A stretch of DNA of 64,000 bases from Pseudomonadota bacterium (GTDB lineage: Bacteria > Pseudomonadota > Gammaproteobacteria > Burkholderiales > Rhodocyclaceae), in the NCBI GenBank assembly GCA_018262195.1, contig JAGTRS010000003.1:62001-126000 (forward strand). The letters run 5' to 3'. Below the pieces are notes generated by a model, which was given only the letters and a program-made list of their open reading frames with translations, had not been told where the DNA came from and ran no database searches. Both the position numbers and the translations under genes were made by a program. Of this stretch, positions 1-8,136 are shown piece by piece (the stretch's first letter is position 1; each line of letters starts with the position of its first letter).

Positions 1-689
1 GCAGTGGAGAAACCACCGACGATGGTGACGATCTGTCGCTCCAGTCCGAAAGGCTTCAGCGCTTCATCAATCGCTCCCTTGTCCAGCCCATGCCGCGAAA
101 CGTAGATGTGCCGGCTAGCCGCATAACGGGAAAGGGTGATTTCGCCCTGGCATAGCGGGTGGCCAAGGCGAATAACCCCAACGAAACGGTCGCGGAACAA
201 TGCCTGTACCCGCAGCTCAGGGGCTGTCGTCTGGCCGACAACCCCCGTTTCTAGATCCACCATGCCATCGCGAAGTGGTGTGCTGTCCTTGTCGGGTTTT
301 TGCACAAAGCACAAGCGTACGCCGGGGGCTTCCGCGCTGACCCGGGCGATCAGGTCCGGCCCGAAATTCTCGACAAACCCTTCGCTGGTGCGCAGCGTAA
401 ACGTCCTGGTCAATGCTTTCAGATCAAGTCTTTCGGCCGGACGTAATACGGCCTCACCATCCTGTACGAGCTGACCGACTCGCTCGCGTAGTTCGATCGC
501 TCGTGGCGTCGGGACGAGACCGCGTCCGGCCCTGACCAGCAGCGGATCACCCGTTGTCTCGCGCAATCGCGCCAGCGCCCGGCTCATCGCCGACGGGCTA
601 AGCCGCAACCGTCGGGCGGCACGCGCGACGCTGCCTTCCGCCAGCAATACATCAAGGGTGACCAGCAGGTTCAGATCGGGTTTCGACAT
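1..689 (-). CDS. LysR-family transcriptional regulator (C-terminus beyond window)
   Basis: The minus-strand frame starts with ATG at 689 and stays open to the left edge, giving about 229 residues of a protein that is normally about 300. The N-terminus is a winged helix-turn-helix of the LysR type, with LLAEGSVARAARRLRLSPSA and AMSRALARLRETTGDPLLVR as recognisable blocks (residues about 14-53). The start of the co-inducer domain follows from about residue 90. It is divergent from an MFS exporter 142 bp away, the usual arrangement in which a LysR protein controls its neighbour; that link is inferred. The family is certain, but the ligand cannot be told and the C-terminal part is missing. Confidence 0.9.
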   Translation of the reverse strand, partial: MSKPDLNLLVTLDVLLAEGSVARAARRLRLSPSAMSRALARLRETTGDPLLVRAGRGLVPTPRAIELRERVGQLVQDGEAVLRPAERLDLKALTRTFTLRTSEGFVENFGPDLIARVSAEAPGVRLCFVQKPDKDSTPLRDGMVDLETGVVGQTTAPELRVQALFRDRFVGVIRLGHPLCQGEITLSRYAASRHIYVSRHGLDKGAIDEALKPFGLERQIVTIVGGFST

Positions 690-831
690 GCTTCAACGAT
701 AGCAGCGTTTGATTAATAGGTGGCGTCAAGCGCAACAATAAAGTGCAAATGCTGCGCCTTCCGCCATGTCAAACGAGGCACTACGATTCAGATAGTCCCG
801 TACAGGGGGCTGTGATTAAAAGGAGCTCATC

Positions 832-2262
832 GTGAAAGCAATCGTTTCAGCCAAAGATCAGGCAACACCGTCAAGCGCGGACGAGACATCTTCGGTTCGT
901 TGGGCACTCGCCAGCCTGTCGCTCTCCGTGCTGCTATCGTCGCTCGGCACCAGTATCGCCAATGTGGCCTTGCCGAATCTGGCAGAGGCATTCGATGCCT
1001 CCTTCCAGCAGGTGCAGTGGATCGTTCTGGCTTATCTTCTCGCCATCACCACCCTGATCGTCAGCGTCGGCCGGCTCGGTGACATCATCGGCCGCAGAAA
1101 GCTGCTCATGGCCGGAATCTTCCTATTTACGGTGGCCTCGGGCTTCTGTGGCATGTCGCCGTCACTGTGGCTGCTGATTGTCGCCCGGGCGCTGCAGGGG
1201 CTTGGCGCAGCCATGATGATGGCACTCACCATCGCTTTTGTTGGCGAAACGGTTCCCAAGGAAAAGACCGGCAGCGCCATCGGCTTGCTCGGCACGATGT
1301 CGGCCATTGGCACCGCGCTCGGCCCGACGCTCGGTGGCATCCTGATTACGGGATGGGGCTGGCAGGCAATCTTCTTCATCAATGTGCCGCTGGGCATCCT
1401 GGCGCTGCTTCTTGCCTGTCGCTACCTGCCTGACGACAAGAAAGCTGAAACAACCAGCCGGCCAGCCTTTGATGGTGTCGGCACCTTGCTGCTTGCGCTG
1501 ACGCTGGCGGCGTATGCGTTGGCCATGACGCTGGGGCGCGGCAGTTTCGGCTTGTTGAACCTGTGCTTGCTGTTACTTGCTGCGGTTGGCGTCGGCATCT
1601 TTGTTCGAGCCGAAGGGCGAGTCCTATCCCCTTTGATTCAACTGACGATGTTCCGCAATCTGGAACTGAGTGCGAGCCTTGTCATGAGCCTGCTCGTTTC
1701 GACGGTGATGATGGCAACGCTGGTGGTTGGGCCGTTTTATCTGGCTCGGGCGCTTGGGCTTGATGCGGCAATGGTCGGGTTCGTCATGTCGGTCGGTCCA
1801 CTGGTAGCCGCGTTGACCGCTACGCCAGCCGGGCGCCTTGCCGACCGGTTTGGCGCCCAACGCGTCACCAGCATCGGGCTCGCCGGCATGGCTGCTGGCG
1901 CCTGCACGCTATCCTTGCTGCCAACGATGTTCGGCATCCCCGGTTACCTTGCTCCACTTGTCGTCATCACGTCCAGCTATGCGCTGTTCCAGACAGCCAA
2001 CAACACCGCCGTCATGAGAGATGTCAGCCCGGAGCAGCGGGGTGCCGTTTCCGGCCTGCTCAACCTGTCGCGCAATCTCGGGCTGATTACTGGCGCATCG
2101 CTCATGGGGGCTGTGTTCTCGCTCGCGGCTGCGGCCACCGACATTACAACGGCACCCCCCGAAGCAGTTGCCACCGGGATGCGAATCACGTTCGCAGTGG
2201 CGGCGGTGCTGGTGGTCGTTTCATTGGCCCTGTCGGCAGCGACAACAGTTCGTCGTTGCTAG
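832..2262 (+). CDS. MFS drug exporter, 14-TM (DHA2/EmrB-QacA) type
   Basis: A 476-residue, very hydrophobic protein with the family length for 14-TM drug:H+ antiporters. The motif-A loop reads GRLGDIIGRRKLLMAG after the second helix (about residues 81-96), and a motif-C-like GLLGTMSAIGTALGPTLGG lies in helix 5 (about residues 148-166). Start is GTG at 832, with AAGGAG about ten bases upstream. It should sit in the inner membrane and export a hydrophobic or cationic compound in exchange for protons; the substrate is unknown. The LysR gene on the other strand probably regulates it. Its stop overlaps the stop of the convergent methyltransferase by four bases. Confidence 0.9.
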   Translation: MKAIVSAKDQATPSSADETSSVRWALASLSLSVLLSSLGTSIANVALPNLAEAFDASFQQVQWIVLAYLLAITTLIVSVGRLGDIIGRRKLLMAGIFLFTVASGFCGMSPSLWLLIVARALQGLGAAMMMALTIAFVGETVPKEKTGSAIGLLGTMSAIGTALGPTLGGILITGWGWQAIFFINVPLGILALLLACRYLPDDKKAETTSRPAFDGVGTLLLALTLAAYALAMTLGRGSFGLLNLCLLLLAAVGVGIFVRAEGRVLSPLIQLTMFRNLELSASLVMSLLVSTVMMATLVVGPFYLARALGLDAAMVGFVMSVGPLVAALTATPAGRLADRFGAQRVTSIGLAGMAAGACTLSLLPTMFGIPGYLAPLVVITSSYALFQTANNTAVMRDVSPEQRGAVSGLLNLSRNLGLITGASLMGAVFSLAAAATDITTAPPEAVATGMRITFAVAAVLVVVSLALSAATTVRRC

Positions 2263-3296
2263 CGCCGTGCCAGTATCAATGAGCCCTTTTCGCGTGGATC
2301 GAGGTCGATACGTACGATGGAATCAAATCCGGCGGTCGTCAGCCAATTGCAATATTCGTCGTAGCGATAGGTCTGCGTGCCGGTCTCTACCAGCAGGGTC
2401 AGGCGAAATGCCGCATCGAGCGCATCGAGTGGTGTTTCCGCCAGATATTCATGGATAACCAGCAAGCCACCCGGGCTGAGTGTTTCGCCGATCCGCCGGA
2501 TGACTTGGCGATTTTCCTCGGCCGTATGGTTATGGGCGACCGAAAGATAGAAAACCAGATCATGTTCGCCACCCCAATCCTGCGCCTGCAAGTCGCCAGG
2601 ACTCAGGCGGATGCGGTCGGCAAGCTGTTCTTTCTCGATGGTCGTGCCAGTTTCCGTCAAGGCGCTGGGCAGATCGACGATTACCGCACTGAGTTGCGGA
2701 TAGCGCCGGCAAAAACGAATCGCATGCAAGCCGTGCGATCCGCCCAGATCAAGCAAGCGGTGCTGCTTGGGCGAAACGGGGACATGTTTGAGCAGGTCAG
2801 GCCCAAGATCTGAGGCAAACGCCGCCATGTAGGAAGAGAAGAGTTCCCCGAGATGGGATTGTTCGATCATTGCATCCCAAAGCGTTTTCTCCGGATGGCC
2901 GCTGCGCACGGCTTCAGCGAGGCCGCCCATCATCGGCCAGGCCTCGTGCGTCCACAGCAGACCGGGGGTGTAATCGACCTGACCCACGCTGGTGAACCAA
3001 CGCTGGGTGCTTGCCGTATTGGCCAGGCGCTGATCCTGTTTTTCCAGGTAGCCGAGGGCAATCAGAAAGTCGGCCAGAGCTGCCGTTCCCTTCAGGCTGG
3101 ACTGAATTTTCTCGGCCAGTTGCGCGGCTGTAAGCGGGCCGGCAGCCAGGGCTTCAAACAGACCCAGGCGTCCGGCCGAGATGATGGCCGAAGACTTCAT
3201 CATCGGCATATAGACATCCAGCATGGCCAGCTCGGCCGAACCGGTCGGCTGGCAGACATCTGGTTTGGGGACGCGGGGCATGTGCATTGCTGTCAT
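2259..3296 (-). CDS. SAM-dependent O-methyltransferase (acetylserotonin/hydroxyneurosporene type)
   Basis: 345 residues with the two-part build of small-molecule O-methyltransferases. An N-terminal winged-helix dimerisation domain (about residues 25-110, AGRLGLFEALAAGPLTAAQL) is followed by a Rossmann methyltransferase domain with SAM motif I at LLDLGGSHGLHAIRF (about residues 190-204) and an acidic DLPSAL after strand 2. The region near FYLSVAHNHTAEE corresponds to the catalytic His area of plant-like O-methyltransferases. The methyl acceptor is unknown. It lies 16 bp upstream of the glutathione peroxidase stop on the same strand and may be co-transcribed with it. Confidence 0.8.
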   Translation of the reverse strand: MTAMHMPRVPKPDVCQPTGSAELAMLDVYMPMMKSSAIISAGRLGLFEALAAGPLTAAQLAEKIQSSLKGTAALADFLIALGYLEKQDQRLANTASTQRWFTSVGQVDYTPGLLWTHEAWPMMGGLAEAVRSGHPEKTLWDAMIEQSHLGELFSSYMAAFASDLGPDLLKHVPVSPKQHRLLDLGGSHGLHAIRFCRRYPQLSAVIVDLPSALTETGTTIEKEQLADRIRLSPGDLQAQDWGGEHDLVFYLSVAHNHTAEENRQVIRRIGETLSPGGLLVIHEYLAETPLDALDAAFRLTLLVETGTQTYRYDEYCNWLTTAGFDSIVRIDLDPREKGSLILARR

Positions 3297-3312
3297 TGTT
3301 GGCGGGCTCCGA

Positions 3313-3861
3313 TCAATTCAGCGCTGCTTCAATGGCGGCAAGCAGTATCGGATCATCCGGTGTCATGTCCGGGGCAAACCGGCTCAGGATTTCTCCATCG
3401 CGACCAACCAGAAATTTCTCGAAGTTCCACAGGACATCGCTGTCCTGCTTGGGCAGGAGCTGGTGCTCGGCCAGCTTGGCGCGCAAATCACTATTGGCCG
3501 GGGCTGTGCCGCAAGGCTGAGCTTCGATCAGCGCCGCATATAGCGGATGCCGAGGCTCGCTATTGATGTTGGTTTTTTCGAACAGAGGGAATTGGACAGC
3601 GTAGTTGGTGGCGCAGAAATCCTGAATGTCGTCGGCAGTGCCCGGTTCCTGGCCTGCAAAGTCATTACAGGGAAAACCAAGCACCTGTAAGCCCTGCTCG
3701 CGATAGCGTTCGAACAATGCTTCAAGGCCGGAATACTGGGGGGTTAGCCCACACTTGGAAGCAACGTTAACGATCAGCAGCACCTGGCCCCTGAAGGCGG
3801 CGAGCGTGATGGGGGAAGCATCCAGGCGTTTAAGCGGGATGTCGTACAAAGACGGATTCAT
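3313..3861 (-). CDS. Glutathione peroxidase family (thioredoxin-type Gpx)
   Basis: 182 residues with all family blocks. The peroxidatic Cys37 is in NVASKCGLTPQY, followed by LGFPCNDFAGQEPG and DVLWNFEKFLV. The tetrad is complete: Cys37, Gln71, Trp145 and Asn146. Cys83 (DFCATNY) is placed like the resolving cysteine of non-animal enzymes, so thioredoxin rather than glutathione is the likely reductant (inference). The usual NQF is NDF here, but that Gln is not in the tetrad. There is no signal peptide, so it should be cytosolic and reduce organic hydroperoxides. Confidence 0.93.
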   Translation of the reverse strand: MNPSLYDIPLKRLDASPITLAAFRGQVLLIVNVASKCGLTPQYSGLEALFERYREQGLQVLGFPCNDFAGQEPGTADDIQDFCATNYAVQFPLFEKTNINSEPRHPLYAALIEAQPCGTAPANSDLRAKLAEHQLLPKQDSDVLWNFEKFLVGRDGEILSRFAPDMTPDDPILLAAIEAALN

Positions 3862-4102
3862 GGAAATCTCTGGTCAATGGGGGCATTGGGGGGGGTAATG
3901 GCGGCTCGCGCGGAGCGGATCAATCGTGATTTTACGCATTGATCGCGGATTGCCACCCACTCTTTGCTTGTGATTCAAGGGGAGGGGGCTCCTTAAGAAC
4001 CACCTTGAAGCAGCGCGACGCATTTTTGCGCCGGGGGGGGCGGGCGTTGCATGCGCCGAATGCCGGAAATCTTGTGTTTTCCGACATCCTGCACAGGTTC
4101 GA

Positions 4103-4297
4103 TCAACCCATCGATTTCTCGATGGCTTCCAGCAATTTCAGGGCGCGTTCGCGGTTCTTCGCCGCAGCTGCTGCGCGTCCTTCGGTATCGGCCGTATCGG
4201 CAAGCGATGCCTGAATCAGTGCCTCGTGCGGCGTCATGCCGCCAAGTGCGGCTTCCAGCATGCGGTCGGCGTTCAAGTCAGCGTCTTTGTCTGGCAT
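4103..4297 (-). CDS. Small hypothetical protein, 64 aa
   Basis: A short acidic then alanine-rich, probably helical protein starting MPDKDADLNADRML and ending KLLEAIEKSMG. I chose the ATG at 4297 because GGAGAA lies at suitable spacing before it; an upstream in-frame ATG at 4312 overlaps that ribosome site. No domain is recognised. It is a monocistronic minus-strand gene downstream of the phasin and separated from it by a strong terminator. Confidence 0.55.
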   Translation of the reverse strand: MPDKDADLNADRMLEAALGGMTPHEALIQASLADTADTEGRAAAAAKNRERALKLLEAIEKSMG

Positions 4298-4345
4298 TGA
4301 GTTCTTCTCCATTCGAGTCGTTGGCTTGTTTGTAACCCAGTGAAA

Positions 4346-4370
4346 AGGCCCTGCAAATCTGGCAGGGCCT
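4346..4370 (-). terminator. Rho-independent terminator of the phasin gene
   Basis: A perfect 9-bp stem, AGGCCCTGC (4346-4354) against GCAGGGCCT (4362-4370), with a 7-base loop. On the minus strand it is followed by TTTTCA. It lies 26 bp beyond the phasin stop. Confidence 0.85.
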
Positions 4371-4395
4371 CTTGTGTCACAACAACCAGCCGGGT

Positions 4396-4911
4396 TTAGC
4401 GGCCTTTCTTGGTCATCGCGGCGATGTTGGCCTGGGCTGCATCGGCGAATTGCTTGGTGACGCTATTCATGTTGCCGAAAGCCGAATTGGCAGCGGCGAT
4501 AGCGCTCTGGATCGCAGTAACGGCACCTTCGGAGCCAGCCGGGGCAGACTTGGCAGCCATGGCCATCATGCCGGCCATGGACTTCTGAAGACCACCAAAT
4601 TGGGCTTCAACCATCTTGGCCAGTTCCTGTTGGGTCTGGGTGGTGATTTCATAAACAGTGCGCGAGTAGGCAACGGCCTTGTCGATAGCCGGCTGGGCCA
4701 GCGACGACTGGGCGGCGAGGGCGGCTTGCGGATCCTTGGCAGCCATCACGGACTGAACGCCGGAAACGGTATCTTCCAGAGCGGCGCGGGCGGTGTCCAG
4801 ATTCAGGGCAGCGATACGCTCGGCAGAGGCGAGGGCGGTGTTGGCGACAGCCAGCAGGGAATCGACGGTGGCCTTGTTGGCGGTGGTGAATTGTTCGGTA
4901 TTGATAGACAT
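4396..4911 (-). CDS. phaP: Phasin family protein (PHA granule-associated)
   Basis: 171 residues, no signal peptide, almost entirely predicted helical, rich in Ala and Gln and free of Cys. The N-terminal block SINTEQFTTANKATVDSLL and the central LDTARAALEDTVSGVQSVM pattern are typical of betaproteobacterial Phasin_2 proteins. Phasins coat polyhydroxyalkanoate granules, so this implies carbon storage as PHA, although no phaC or phaZ is in the window. AGGA precedes the ATG at 4911. A long dyad 70-100 bp upstream may be its operator. Confidence 0.88.
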   Translation of the reverse strand: MSINTEQFTTANKATVDSLLAVANTALASAERIAALNLDTARAALEDTVSGVQSVMAAKDPQAALAAQSSLAQPAIDKAVAYSRTVYEITTQTQQELAKMVEAQFGGLQKSMAGMMAMAAKSAPAGSEGAVTAIQSAIAAANSAFGNMNSVTKQFADAAQANIAAMTKKGR

Positions 4912-4983
4912 GGCTGTATCCTGAAAAGTGGTGTAGTTGGTATGTTCAGGATGGAGTATAGAGCACTAAATGAAAAAATTGTG

Positions 4984-5013
4984 CACTGCAGCAAAATAAG
5001 ATTTTTTGCAGTG
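4984..5013. promoter_or_regulatory. Dyad-symmetric candidate operator upstream of the phasin gene
   Basis: CACTGCA (4984-4990) is perfectly inverted at 5007-5013 as TGCAGTG, and the inside of the repeat continues partly as GCAAAA against TTTTGC-like sequence. A TATACT -10-like hexamer lies on the minus strand at 4960-4955, between the dyad and the phasin start. Phasin genes are commonly repressed by PhaR; assigning this site to PhaR is inference. Confidence 0.4.
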
Positions 5014-5138
5014 TTTTCCTGGTTGGCTGGCGGTGCCGAGGAGGTCACAAATACGTTAGCCAAGGCCTGCGCCGGATTGAGTCCATGCGCCAGCCACTTC
5101 AGGCGCTGACCGGGATTCGTCGGGCTGTCTTTTGGGGC

Positions 5139-5492
5139 CTATTTGGCGATCGGACCGCCTCGTCCGGAGAAATCATCGCTCATTCGGAAGATGGCATCGG
5201 CAAAGGATGATTTCGAGTTTTCCCGGCAGAAACGGTCCGCATATCCCGCGATGGTTCCGTTTGAAACATCGGTCACCTGCTGGCGCTGATTTGCATAATT
5301 GTGCCCGCTCAGAAAGCCGCGCGCCCAAGCCAGATAGATGTGACGCTGATCGGGTTCCTGCTTCGAAGCGCTCCATGCCTGGCAGGACATGTCCTCCAGG
5401 CTGAGGAGCTTGAGCGGCGCAGCATTCACGTTGGCCGCCAGCAGGCAGGCCAGCAATCCGGGCATCCATTTGAGCAGCTTGCTGCATCGCAT
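5139..5492 (-). CDS. Exported hypothetical protein, 117 aa
   Basis: A Sec signal peptide (MRCSKLLKWMPGLLACLLAANVNA) leads to a mature part of about 93 residues. Two cysteines (MSCQAW and DRFCREN) could form a disulfide. The block YLAWARGFLSGHNYA resembles a pattern I have seen in small exported proteobacterial proteins of unknown function, but I cannot name the family. It should be periplasmic. Confidence 0.65.
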   Translation of the reverse strand: MRCSKLLKWMPGLLACLLAANVNAAPLKLLSLEDMSCQAWSASKQEPDQRHIYLAWARGFLSGHNYANQRQQVTDVSNGTIAGYADRFCRENSKSSFADAIFRMSDDFSGRGGPIAK

Positions 5493-5705
5493 TTTGATTG
5501 TTCTTTCTGTTCTCTGTGTTGTTTATATTATCTACCCACAGAATGCCATAGCGACGCTCGGATATCGAGTTCTGGAGGCGATTCCCCTGCTCGTTCGGCT
5601 GGCCGGGAGCGAGATGTTTTCCGTGTACTTACTAAGGCATGGCGTTTGTCGAGGCTGACAAACTGTGTTGTCATTGGCTGAGTCGACTTTTCGGGATACA
5701 TCAGA

Positions 5706-6227
5706 ATGGCAGCAAAAAACATCCTGCGCATGGGCGAACCGCTTCTGTTCAAGCCTGCCGACCCGGTCGCTGAATTCGGGACGATCGAATTGAAGCAATT
5801 GATCCAGGACATGTTCGACACCATGCATGCGGCAGGCGGTGTGGGCCTGGCGGCGCCACAGATAGGCGTCGGCTTGCAGGTCGTCATCTTCGGTTTTGAG
5901 AAAAGCGAGCGCTACCCGGATGCCGATTCGGTGCCCCAGACCATCTTGATCAACCCGGTTATTACGCTCTTGGGCAATGAAGAGGAACTGGGCTGGGAAG
6001 GTTGTCTGTCGGTTCCCGGCTTGCGTGGCGAAGTGCCTCGCCATCTACGCATTCGCTATCAGGGCTTCGATCCGAACGGCCTGCCGATCGATCGTACCGT
6101 GGAAGGCTTCCATGCACGGGTCGTGCAGCACGAGTGCGATCACCTGATTGGTCGGCTTTTCCCATCGCGGATGCGCGATTTCGCGCGTTTTGGATTTACC
6201 GAGGTGTTGTTTCCGGAGCTTGTTTAG
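5706..6227 (+). CDS. def: Peptide deformylase
   Basis: 173 residues with the three signature motifs in order: [18 protein letters not shown] and QHECDHL. The Cys of motif 2 and the two His of HECDH bind the catalytic metal, and the Glu is the general base. The enzyme removes the N-formyl group from nascent peptides in the cytosol. It stands alone, without fmt or another translation gene next to it, so it is probably a secondary deformylase; that is inference. Confidence 0.95.
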   Translation: MAAKNILRMGEPLLFKPADPVAEFGTIELKQLIQDMFDTMHAAGGVGLAAPQIGVGLQVVIFGFEKSERYPDADSVPQTILINPVITLLGNEEELGWEGCLSVPGLRGEVPRHLRIRYQGFDPNGLPIDRTVEGFHARVVQHECDHLIGRLFPSRMRDFARFGFTEVLFPELV

Positions 6228-6361
6228 CCTGGCTGATTCAGCGCCGGCTCGGTTTTGCGGCGCGCGCAAATGACCGGAAAGTTTTCACCGGAGCCATGAC
6301 AACCAAATGATTGCTGGCGCGTTAGATAAGCTGTGAGGTTTATTGGTCAAAGGAAATCGAA

Positions 6362-6847
6362 GTGCGTTGGATCGTCATTGCCACAGTGCTTGCCCTGTCT
6401 CCAATGGGAGGCAATGCTTCGGAATCCGCTACTGTAGCGAGCAGTTCAGCAGATAGCGCCTTCGCTCCAGTTTCTGACCATTCGGTGGCAGTCGAGTCGA
6501 TCAAGGCGCTAAACCCTGATCAGGGCGTCGGTTCCGGCAAAAAGCTTGCAAGGAGCAAGCGCCTGCCCAAGTCTTTGCTCTCCAGAACGGAACGTCACCG
6601 GCTCGCTTTACTGGTTGATGCACCAAAGTCCGCTGAGCCAATGCTGTCCCGTTCGTTGAATGATGAAGACGCAGATGGCGGCGCAGGCGACCTTGATCTT
6701 CAGTCGTCCTTTGGTCGTCCAAAAGTCATCAAGAAAGCGGACCGGAATGATGAAGACAACGATCAGATATTTTCGGATGCGGTGAGACTTCGCTTATTCC
6801 TGGCCCGCATGAAAGCGCTAAAGGTTCATGAGAAGAAGTTTTCCTGA
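6362..6847 (+). CDS. Exported hypothetical protein, 161 aa
   Basis: Starts with GTG at 6362, with AAAGGA upstream. A short signal peptide (MRWIVIATVLALSPMGGNAS) leads into a low-complexity, highly charged polypeptide with Ser/Ala-rich, Lys/Arg-rich (SGKKLARSKRLPKSLLSR) and acidic (NDEDADGGAGDLDL) stretches. There are no cysteines and no recognised domain, and it looks disordered. It may be periplasmic. It could be lineage-specific; I can offer no function. Confidence 0.5.
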   Translation: MRWIVIATVLALSPMGGNASESATVASSSADSAFAPVSDHSVAVESIKALNPDQGVGSGKKLARSKRLPKSLLSRTERHRLALLVDAPKSAEPMLSRSLNDEDADGGAGDLDLQSSFGRPKVIKKADRNDEDNDQIFSDAVRLRLFLARMKALKVHEKKFS

Positions 6848-7263
6848 CCTGTGCCAACAAAACAGGTTCAGGTAGCGAGTGCTTGGAGGGGGGCGCGGCA
6901 AGTGGCGCCTTATTTTTAGGCGCGAAAGTTAAGTCATTGGCCTGACAGCGCTTGTAAAGACTGCCAACGGCCATTCCACAGGGTTATCCACAGAAATTGT
7001 GGAGAAACGGCGTAGCTCACAATGGTGCATAAAGCGAGCGTTCACGCACTTGTCCTGTGCCTTATTTTCTGCCCAATCCAGTTCCAAAGCGCTTCTCCAA
7101 CATAGGGAAGAACCGCGCCACAACTCAGTACGACAAGCATTTCTGGCTCCAGCATTTTGATCACCTCGATGCCTATGAACGAACACGATCACCAATATGC
7201 AAATCGTGTGCCTATTCGACTGATCTGCTGGCGAAATAGCACTTTCAGGTGCTGAATTTTCGT
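6848..7263. other. Intergenic region without a convincing gene
   Basis: 416 bp between the exported protein and fpr. It contains an inverted repeat (GCGCCT 6905-6910 with AGGCGC 6918-6923, no U-tract) and one consensus DnaA box with its own dyad (see separate entry). Open frames here lack ribosome sites and protein-like composition. Confidence 0.5.
6984..7003 (+). promoter_or_regulatory. Consensus DnaA box inside a small dyad
   Basis: TTATCCACA (6984-6992) matches TTATNCACA exactly. It overlaps TCCACA (6987-6992), which is inverted at 6998-7003 as TGTGGA. Only one box is present and there is no AT-rich unwinding region, so this is not an origin; it could be a DnaA titration or regulatory site, or chance. 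Confidence 0.3.
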
Positions 7264-8040
7264 CTATTGTTCGACGAATGCACGTTCAATGACATAGTCG
7301 CCGGCGACGCCAATGTGGGGCGAGATCTCGAAGCCGAAACTGTCGAGCAGGCTCGAGATTTCCTTCAGCATGGCCGGACTACCGCAGATCATGCCGCGGT
7401 CAGTGGCCGGATCGAGCGGTGATTCCCCGATATCGTCGAACAGTTTTCCGGAGATGATCAGGTCGGTCTGCCGGCCTTCATTGCGGAAAGGCTCACGCGT
7501 CACGGTGGGGTAGTAGATGAGCTTTTCGCGGAGCAGTTCGCCCAGATATTCGTGGTCCTTCAAGTCCTGCTCGATGTAGTCGTGATAGGCGAGTTCATTG
7601 GTCCAGCGTACGCCGTGAATCAGGATGACTTTCTCGAAACGCTCGTAGGTTTCGGGATCGTGGATCAGGCTCATGAAGGGAGCCAGTCCGGTGCCGGTGG
7701 CAAACAGGAAGAGCCGCTTGCCAGGTTTCAAATCACGTAAAACAAGAGTGCCCGTTGGCTTCTTGCTGACCAGTAAAGGGTCGCCTGGCTTGAGATGCTT
7801 CAGGCGGGAGGTCAGTGGGCCGTCCTGGACCTTGATGCTGAAGAACTCCAGGTGTTCTTCGTAATTGGCACTGGCGACACTGTAAGCCCGCATCAGTGGC
7901 CGCCCATTGACTTCGAGGCCGATCATCACGAATTGTCCGTTGTTGAAGCGCAAACCGGGGTCGCGCGTGGTCCGGAACGTGAACAGGTTGTCGTTCCAGT
8001 GATGAACCGAGAGGACTGTTTCAGTAGCGAAGTTGCTCAT
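7264..8040 (-). CDS. fpr: Ferredoxin/flavodoxin-NADP+ reductase
   Basis: 258 residues with the bacterial FNR build. The FAD-binding barrel carries RAYSVAS (about residues 51-57), the NADP domain starts at FATGTGLAPFMSL, and a second nucleotide block is GMICGSPAMLKE. The C-terminus ends in VIERAFVEQ, as in subclass I bacterial FNRs. It moves electrons between NADPH and ferredoxin or flavodoxin in the cytosol. A LysR gene is divergent 96 bp away, like the finR-fpr pair of Pseudomonas, where FinR activates fpr in response to oxidative stress. Confidence 0.93.
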   Translation of the reverse strand: MSNFATETVLSVHHWNDNLFTFRTTRDPGLRFNNGQFVMIGLEVNGRPLMRAYSVASANYEEHLEFFSIKVQDGPLTSRLKHLKPGDPLLVSKKPTGTLVLRDLKPGKRLFLFATGTGLAPFMSLIHDPETYERFEKVILIHGVRWTNELAYHDYIEQDLKDHEYLGELLREKLIYYPTVTREPFRNEGRQTDLIISGKLFDDIGESPLDPATDRGMICGSPAMLKEISSLLDSFGFEISPHIGVAGDYVIERAFVEQ

Positions 8041-8080
8041 GGTCTTGGCGTGCAGGTTGGCAATGTTTGAATATTAGGCT

Positions 8081-8129
8081 TTGTTGGTAATTTGTAGAAT
8101 CGTATAATTTATGTATCACTTATCGATAA
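8081..8129 (+). promoter_or_regulatory. Promoter and palindrome of the finR-like gene
   Basis: TTGTTG (8081-8086), a 16-bp spacer and TATAAT (8103-8108) form a good sigma-70 promoter reading toward the LysR gene. The perfect palindrome TTATCGATAA (8120-8129) lies between the expected +1 and the ATG at 8137, a fitting place for autorepression. Both are read directly from sequence; their function is inferred. Confidence 0.5.
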
Positions 8130-8136
8130 AGTAGAT

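Noticed and set aside
3862..4102. Possible small gene in the G-rich gap after gpx
   Set aside because: Frames there have no ribosome site and the sequence is simple G-runs; one frame runs antisense into the 64-residue gene.
6984..7003. Possible replication origin at a consensus DnaA box
   Set aside because: Only one box, no AT-rich unwinding element, no dnaA, dnaN or gidA nearby.
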